Source of the DNA: Anthoceros angustus
Taxonomy: Eukaryota; Streptophyta; Anthocerotopsida; Anthocerotales; Anthocerotaceae
NCBI GenBank assembly: GCA_010909165.1
Contig: MU008158.1
Coordinates: forward strand, 2,381,478-2,445,477
Direction of reading: 5' to 3'
DNA: 64,000 bases
The notes under the pieces were generated by a model. That model was given only the letters and a program-made list of their open reading frames with translations. It did not search any database and was not told the DNA's origin. The position numbers and the translations under genes are program-made. This document shows, in pieces, positions 58,337 to 64,000 of the stretch (position 1 is the stretch's first letter; each line of letters begins with the position of its first letter).

Positions 58337-59475
58337 AACCAAACCACTGCGACAAGATGAACAAAAGCATATAAAAAATAAGGCAAACACGTAAGCAAAA
58401 CTTCATAGCAGAAACAAAAAAATCGCTGGCGTATACCTAGCGCATATAGGACAGGTATTCAGTGTAATAGTTGGGGCTATCGTCCGGTCCAAGGGCATTG
58501 GAATGAAGTTGGTACAACCAAGCCTCCTTTCAACTTCTATTTTATCATTGGTACCAAGGAATTCATGATGTTGAAAGTTTATTCCTTACAACACAAGGTT
58601 GCATATGAAGCTCATGAGAAGTGCAGCAGTCAGGATCTCCATCGCTCCTTAACCCGTTGATATAAGCTCTTTTCCGGTCGTACAAGACTTTCTGCCATGG
58701 TGGTGAGCAGGAATCTATGCCGGCATGGTGGTGAATCTGATCTGTGCCACTATGGTGGTGAACACGAATCTATGCGGTGATGTTTTCATATGTTTCGTCC
58801 TCTTATATGTTTTTTCCACGATCTCCATCTCTTACGAACACCTCTGAATGTTAAAAGCCATCTCTTCAAGCCTTTTTTTCATTAGGCAATGACACTTTTA
58901 ACGAACCTTTGCAATGGCTAGATGCTTATCAAGTTGCAAATTAGAGCAGTCAAGTAGACAAGTAGTAAGCTTAAATAATATTTGTTAAAGCCTAAAGACA
59001 AGTAACAAGCTTGTCTCCTTAATATTGAACACCTCAACTCTTGAGCACCTCATTCTTGCTAATGTTGTGGTAAAGAAACTAATCTTCGAAGTAGGAGACA
59101 AGAAAGTTTTTTGTCCTTGTTAGAAGCCTTTATGTCCCTTGAGAAGATTCCTCCTCCTCTCCTCTCCTCTTTCCACCATCATGGGCTGCCATACGATCCT
59201 TCAATCCGTATGTTTCCCAACTCTACAGATTGGGAGGTGGATGTATGCACTAGATCTGAAAGTAAAATTGTTGCAGCTTGGGCATTGGTCCATCTCCCAT
59301 ACGGGTTTGCTGGGGTAGTTTCCAATACCTTGGAGGCATCAATTAGGAATTTGCCATGGATAAGCAGGGGTCCATTTAGGATGGCATGGACGATCAATTT
59401 CCTACAAACAACTCGGGATGTTGCAGCATGCATTGGTCAGTGGACAAACGAAGAGCTTTTCCAATGGACAAAACG
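58291..59475. repeat. Tandem duplication, unit 2 (1185 bp)
   Basis: Second copy of the unit at 57076-58290. The last ~680 bp appear identical to copy 1, whereas the first ~500 bp carry many small deletions and substitutions (net loss of 30 bp), most at or next to CAG/CTG or CCGG-like triplets. Confidence 0.95.
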
Positions 59476-59479
59476 TTGA
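59111..59479 (+). CDS. Hypothetical protein, duplicated frame copy 2
   Basis: 122-aa frame identical to the first 122 residues of the frame at 57926; it ends at a stop just beyond the repeat boundary. Family not recognised. Identity at every residue reflects the recent duplication, not selection. Confidence 0.35.
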   Translation: MSLLEAFMSLEKIPPPLLSSFHHHGLPYDPSIRMFPNSTDWEVDVCTRSESKIVAAWALVHLPYGFAGVVSNTLEASIRNLPWISRGPFRMAWTINFLQTTRDVAACIGQWTNEELFQWTKR

Positions 59480-61243
59480 CATAGGCGAGATTGCATCGGA
59501 GTCAAGTCCTTTCTTCCTTGGTCATGAGACCCCTGCCTAGAACAATGCGGAGTCTGTGGGCTCTGGTTTGGAAGTGAGTAATATTTCGGGTGAGGTGCTA
59601 GTAGTGCTTGTTGTAGGTACCTTTGGATCTGGGAAGCCTTACTACAAATTAAGTAGAATACAAATCCTGATCAATAATTTTTAAATAAATGAATGTACTT
59701 ATGGTCTAAGTTCTCAACCCACTAGTAACTACACAACAACTAGCTTATCATGAAAGCTCACCATGACATCCAAAATTCTAGTGAGCTTAGCGCCGGGGGA
59801 TACCGGGAAAGAGATCAAAACAATCCTCATGATGACTATGTACCTACTGTAGAGCGCATACGGACCACACCGCGCTTGAAAAGAAAATAATTCTCTGTCC
59901 TCAGAAAACATAGAAGCTTTAGCCTCCATTATTATTGGATACAAACTTACAGTACCTGTATGATATTTATATCCCCGCATGCTGTCAAAGCACTATGTCC
60001 GGATGCTGATCCCATGCGATCTCTCAACCGCAAAATCTCTACACCGACAAGCACAGGACACGGTATGTATGCTACACCGTAGTACAGCACAGCGTTCAAC
60101 TCTAGTATTGGAAGAGGTGGATTCACCTTTGACGGTCCCTGTGGCGATGAAGGAGAGCTTGAGAAGCAACCGATTTAATCGAGGTGAATTGGTCCTCAAA
60201 AGCTCATTGCAAATCCAGAAGCACAGTGTGTATGGAGCTAAAATGCATACCTACGTACATGCAGGGAAAAGAGAGCAGTAGCACCTGGGGAAATGCGGGT
60301 ACCTATGCAACAGTGTGGCAAGGAAGGTCCCGGATGTCGGTAGGAACAACTAGAACATAGCCTCTGTGGCTGGGATAAGCCGCCCCACAGCATCGTGCCG
60401 TTGGTTGGGCGCCTGGAGTCTGCCCTCCAATCTAAAATATCGCATATAGCTCAAGGAACCGAGCTGTTACCTAACAAGCTGATCATCAATCCACGGAACT
60501 TTGTAGGAAAGGAAGGCGTTATTGCCTGATGAGCAGGCTTTGATGGGCAGCCGTGGAAGCGTGACGGCCCGTCAAATAAATGTTTTGAGGCGTAATCCGT
60601 AGCCCGTGAATGGTAGCAACGTGTCAAAGTAAACCGCATCCACTTCATACGCCAGCAAGCTACTGGGTCGCATGGGTGTCACCCAGCCCATTTGCTAGCA
60701 ATTTCAGAATTTCCGATCTTCCTTCGCTCTGTGACAATCGTTTGGCTTGCGCATAACATTCTCAGCAATGTGCCCCGCCCTTCTGTAGCGGTCCGAGCGG
60801 AGCTGGGCGCTTCTCATCAGCTGGGACCTTCATCTGCTCATCCAGGTTGGTGATATGGTCATGATCCCAGTGTGTTTGCCAGTGGATTGTGCGCAGGCTG
60901 TTTTGATGGCGGACTTGACCCACCATGTTAGCTGTTGAAGCAGTCTGGCACCTATGTATGCTCAGGGATGCCATTCCCCGGTGAACATTGCTCCGAAGCA
61001 TCCCGTGATCCCTCAGCTCATGCTGGTTGAAGTCGTGGGCTTGAACTCCTTCTGCTTTCAATGCCAGAATCTCCATGTTAGAGAAATGTTCCCACCATGA
61101 TTAATGCTGTGGATTGAATTTTGGGTGATTGAGTCCATCGGGGTGGGACGGGGTAATCTGAGTCGGTGATTCTTCATGCTTCCTCGTGGTTTTGATGAGG
61201 TTCACTGTTTTTGCCTGATGTAGCAGGTCCGGGCATTTAAGCA
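59476..61243. other. Upstream region of the SYT-like gene
   Basis: Frames at 59979-60281 (plus) and 60762-61076 (minus) lack domains and splice support. The region probably holds intergenic DNA and the 5' UTR of the SMP-C2 gene; nothing else is evident. Confidence 0.45.
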
Positions 61244-63989
61244 ATGGAGACGGTTAAGGAGATAGCGGTGATGCTTGTCAGGGAGCCACGCACACGTGTG
61301 GTCATTGCTTTCTCGGTTGCAATCTGGCCTGTGATATTTGGAGGCTTTTTATGGCTTTCGACACTGGACCGCTATGTGCAACTTGTAATAGGTGTGATCA
61401 CGGGGTTTGCACTGATGGCTGGGTACTACTACATGATGTTACATAGGACGCACAGCCGGAGTCGTGAGGTACACTGCTGCTTGTGATATGAACTCGTTGT
61501 GGCCTGCTGCTGGGAAATTTGTTTGTGGGCTTACTTCATCCCTGTATCTGGAGTCGGTTACAAAGCTACTGGACAATGTGTGTGAGCAGGCAGTGAAGTT
61601 ACAACAGCTTTCAGGCCTGGATGCTTCGGTGTTGAGGCGTCTCATTCCTGAGGACTCCATTCCCAGCTGGGTGCAATCTGGGTTTGACAAGGTTTGTAGG
61701 GTTTCATCCAGCATGATCTGCTTGGATCTGCAATATTCATTCTGAACACCATGTGTCTTGGCTTACAGGTGGACTGGATCAACAAGGAGTTGCGAGAAGT
61801 CTGGCCTTTTCTGGATAAGGTTTGCATAATCGTCAGAAGCATTGATTGGGAGAGGTTCGCAAGCTCACTCTATTATTGCTGCAGGCTGTTGGAGACATGG
61901 TTACTCAGCAGCTTCAGCCGATTCTGGATCAATACAAGCTGGGACCGGTCACTGGTCTGAAAGTGCAACAAGTGACTCTTGGAACAGTTGGTCCCCTCAT
62001 TGGAGGTTGGTATGCCGTCCTTGTTACTCATTTAAATGTGAAAAAGATGTGTTCATAGAAATGCCGGTATGTAAGCAAATGGTCTGTACAGGCTCATGTG
62101 TGCTGCTCTGCTCTGATACGCTGAAACAGGCATAAAGGTTACTGAGGGTGGTAAGGATGAAAGCATTGTCGAGTTTGAAGTTGATTGGCGGAATGGGAAG
62201 GGGCAGAAGGCGGTAATCACAGTTCAGACGCCTGGCCCAGATTTTCAAGTCGAGGTGAGAAAAACATCGTCTGTCAATGTTGCTCCCAGCGAACACAGAT
62301 TCACTGTACGTGGTTTTGTTGCTCAGGACTAAGGAGTCTTTGTCTGGCAGGTGAATGATTTTACACTGTACGGTGTCGGCAGGGTGGTGCTGAAGCCACT
62401 CGTCGAGGAAATTCCTGGGTTTGGAGCTATTTTGGTCTCACTGCGTGAACCAGTAAGCTCTGGACCTTTGCATGCTTCTTTGTTGTCCGAAGAGATCAAC
62501 ATGCTCTTTGGGTGTTTCTTACATTTGTTTTTCTGGTGCCACTGATTAATCTGAGGGAGATACGTTGGTTTTGTGTGCTCTTGAATCCCTTGTTTTAAAG
62601 ACGACATATGCTGCATGTGGACATATTTCGGTAACTTATCTCTGATAGGACAAGTCTGTGAATCGCAGCCGGACGTGGATTTCCACACCAATATTTTTGG
62701 CGGAGACTTGACAGCATTACCAGGAGTGGACCAGATTATTGATGTAAGTGCATAGAGCAGGGGACTCTTTTTTACTCATGTATCTGTGTGATGTGTAATC
62801 AACTGAGCATAATTGCCTTGGTGTGTTTTGCAGAACTTGATCAAATCTGCTCTTGAAGATACTTTGGTCTGGCCGAGCCGACTTGTTGTTCCTGTGGGAC
62901 CTGGGGACTATAGGTGAGAAGGGTTGTCTGTTTTTTGCCATTCCTGCTTGTGGACCTGTTATTATTTGCATTGTTGTAACCATGGGTGATTTGCTGACGC
63001 AGTTGGCTTGAGCTGCATCCGGTGGGTATCCTGCACGTGGTACTGTTGGAGGGCAAAGGCATCAAGTCGGAGGACTGGTTTGGCAAATCAGACCCGTTTG
63101 TCATACTGTATATCCGCCCAAAAGAAGAGAAAATTAAGAGGTCTTCAACAAAAAGTAACACCACAAATCCCGTCTGGAATGAGGCGTTTGACGTGGAGGT
63201 GAGTGTCTGCCGGAGGCTCCTCGCCCTGGAATGCCTCTGTCCAGCAATGCATCTGTATGTGTGCTGAACTGACATGATCCATAACAGGTGGAAGATCCAG
63301 GGTGCCAGAAACTGCACCTGAGGCTTATGGATGCCGATTCAGTGAGTGCAGCAGATTATCATGGCGGTGCGGAGTTGTCCGTCACACAGGTACATGCAGC
63401 CGGATTAGTCATTGGCAACCATGAGTTGGAACCCTGAGTTGGAACCCTCGTTGTTGATTGATGTGTTTTACACTGGGCATGGGTGCAGTTCGAGCCATTG
63501 AAGGCTTATGATCTCTGGCTACCTCTCCTCAAAGACCCCAGCAAACCGCAGGAGGGAGAGTCTACTGGTCAGATTCACGTCATCGTCACGTACAAGCCTC
63601 TCGAGAAGCAATCCGGAGGCGAAAAGGATTCTGCAGCTCAGGAAGAAAATGGGAAGACTGACGACAAAAAGCAAGACACCGGCAGGGATGAAACGAAGGA
63701 GGGGGGTGAAAAGGGTGCCGCCGAGGAAGAAGCCGCCCCCGACTCAGCCCCTGAGAAGGATGAATTCCCAACGGCAGAGAAGGCAACGGGCAACCCTGGA
63801 ATCGCACCCGACATGGCACAAGAGCCTGAAGTCCCAGCAACTCCTGAAGACCATGACAGAAAGCTGCAGGAGCATGATTTGGGCGCCCAGCATGCTGCAG
63901 CCTTGGACCTGAACGACAAAAGCGATGCTAAAATCAGGGTTGCAGCGTCCTCTGCGGAGGAGCTGATGGAGATGAACGGAATGGGGTGA
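61244..63989 (+). CDS. Synaptotagmin-like SMP-C2 lipid-transfer protein (SYT4/5, NTMC2T2-like), possibly partial
   Basis: ER-plasma-membrane contact-site tether and lipid-transfer protein; at least 559 aa here. Exons: 61244-61468, 61590-61691, 61769-61819, 61885-62005, 62130-62254, 62351-62452, 62669-62743, 62834-62913, 63003-63198, 63288-63389, 63489-. Two hydrophobic helices (about residues 20-65) anchor the N-terminus. The SMP domain follows (WINKELREVWPFLDKAVGDM ... FGGDLTALPGVDQIIDNLIK), then one C2 domain (GILHVVLLEGKGIKSEDWFG, KSDPFV, LMDADSVSAADYHG) with acidic residues in both calcium loops. FGAILVSLREP and the GDYS junction resemble plant SYT4/SYT5. The tail (from about 63570) is a long Glu/Lys/Pro-rich disordered extension. 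The apparent stop at 63987-63989 lies inside GGG/GTGAGT, a strong splice donor, so the gene probably continues past the window edge. Confidence 0.9.
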
Positions 63990-64000
63990 GTGCGGCTGTA

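Noticed and set aside
1-64000. tRNA, rRNA or CRISPR loci
   Set aside because: No T-loop motif with matching acceptor arms, no rRNA core sequence and no regularly spaced repeat-spacer array were seen.

Overview
This window is nuclear DNA of a land plant, most likely a seed-free one (hornwort, lycophyte or moss grade). The evidence is spliced genes with GT-AG introns of mostly 70-150 bp, plant-only families (an LRR-VIII-type receptor kinase, a violaxanthin de-epoxidase-related protein, a plastid DUF3353 protein, a plant SYT/NTMC2 protein, an SBT-type subtilase), and plant telo-box/telomere-like motifs. Gene-bearing stretches are moderately GC-rich and are separated by AT-rich blocks without convincing genes. 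The exact lineage cannot be settled from the sequence alone.

Layout: LRR receptor kinase (+, 1740-6235); a GC-rich then AT-rich gene-poor stretch (6.2-14.3 kb); tapetum-type bHLH factor (+, 14366-16846), tail-to-tail with cytosolic HSP90 copy 1 (-, 17311-19866); an AT-rich island with two orphan reading frames and a hairpin repeat (20.3-24 kb); HSP90 copy 2 (+, 24660-27206), tail-to-tail with a FAM133-like nuclear protein (-, 28175-29427); RNA cytidine acetyltransferase NAT10 in 26 exons (+, 32130-41098), tail-to-tail with a violaxanthin de-epoxidase-related gene (-, 41478-43280); plastid DUF3353/CPP1-like gene (+, 44617-46261); an unrecognised 989-residue protein (+, 49203-52554), tail-to-tail with an intronless subtilase (-, 52955-55252); a 1.2 kb tandem duplication (57076-59475); and a synaptotagmin-like SMP-C2 gene (+, from 61244) that may run off the right edge.

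The genes are independent plant housekeeping or developmental genes, not an operon-like system. No new enzymatic or defence system is evident. The most noteworthy structures are: (i) a 2.8 kb deletion-rich, chimeric copy of the NAT10 3' end plus the whole VDE-related gene, lying inside a NAT10 intron and bracketed by a perfect 218 bp direct repeat that duplicates a 100 bp exon; (ii) the head-to-head HSP90 pair with identical intron positions, split by an AT-rich island with orphan ORFs; (iii) a compensated double frameshift in the subtilase PA domain; (iv) a large tandem duplication whose second copy carries clustered small deletions. Items i, iii and iv may partly be assembly or consensus errors, and each can be tested with raw reads or RNA-seq.
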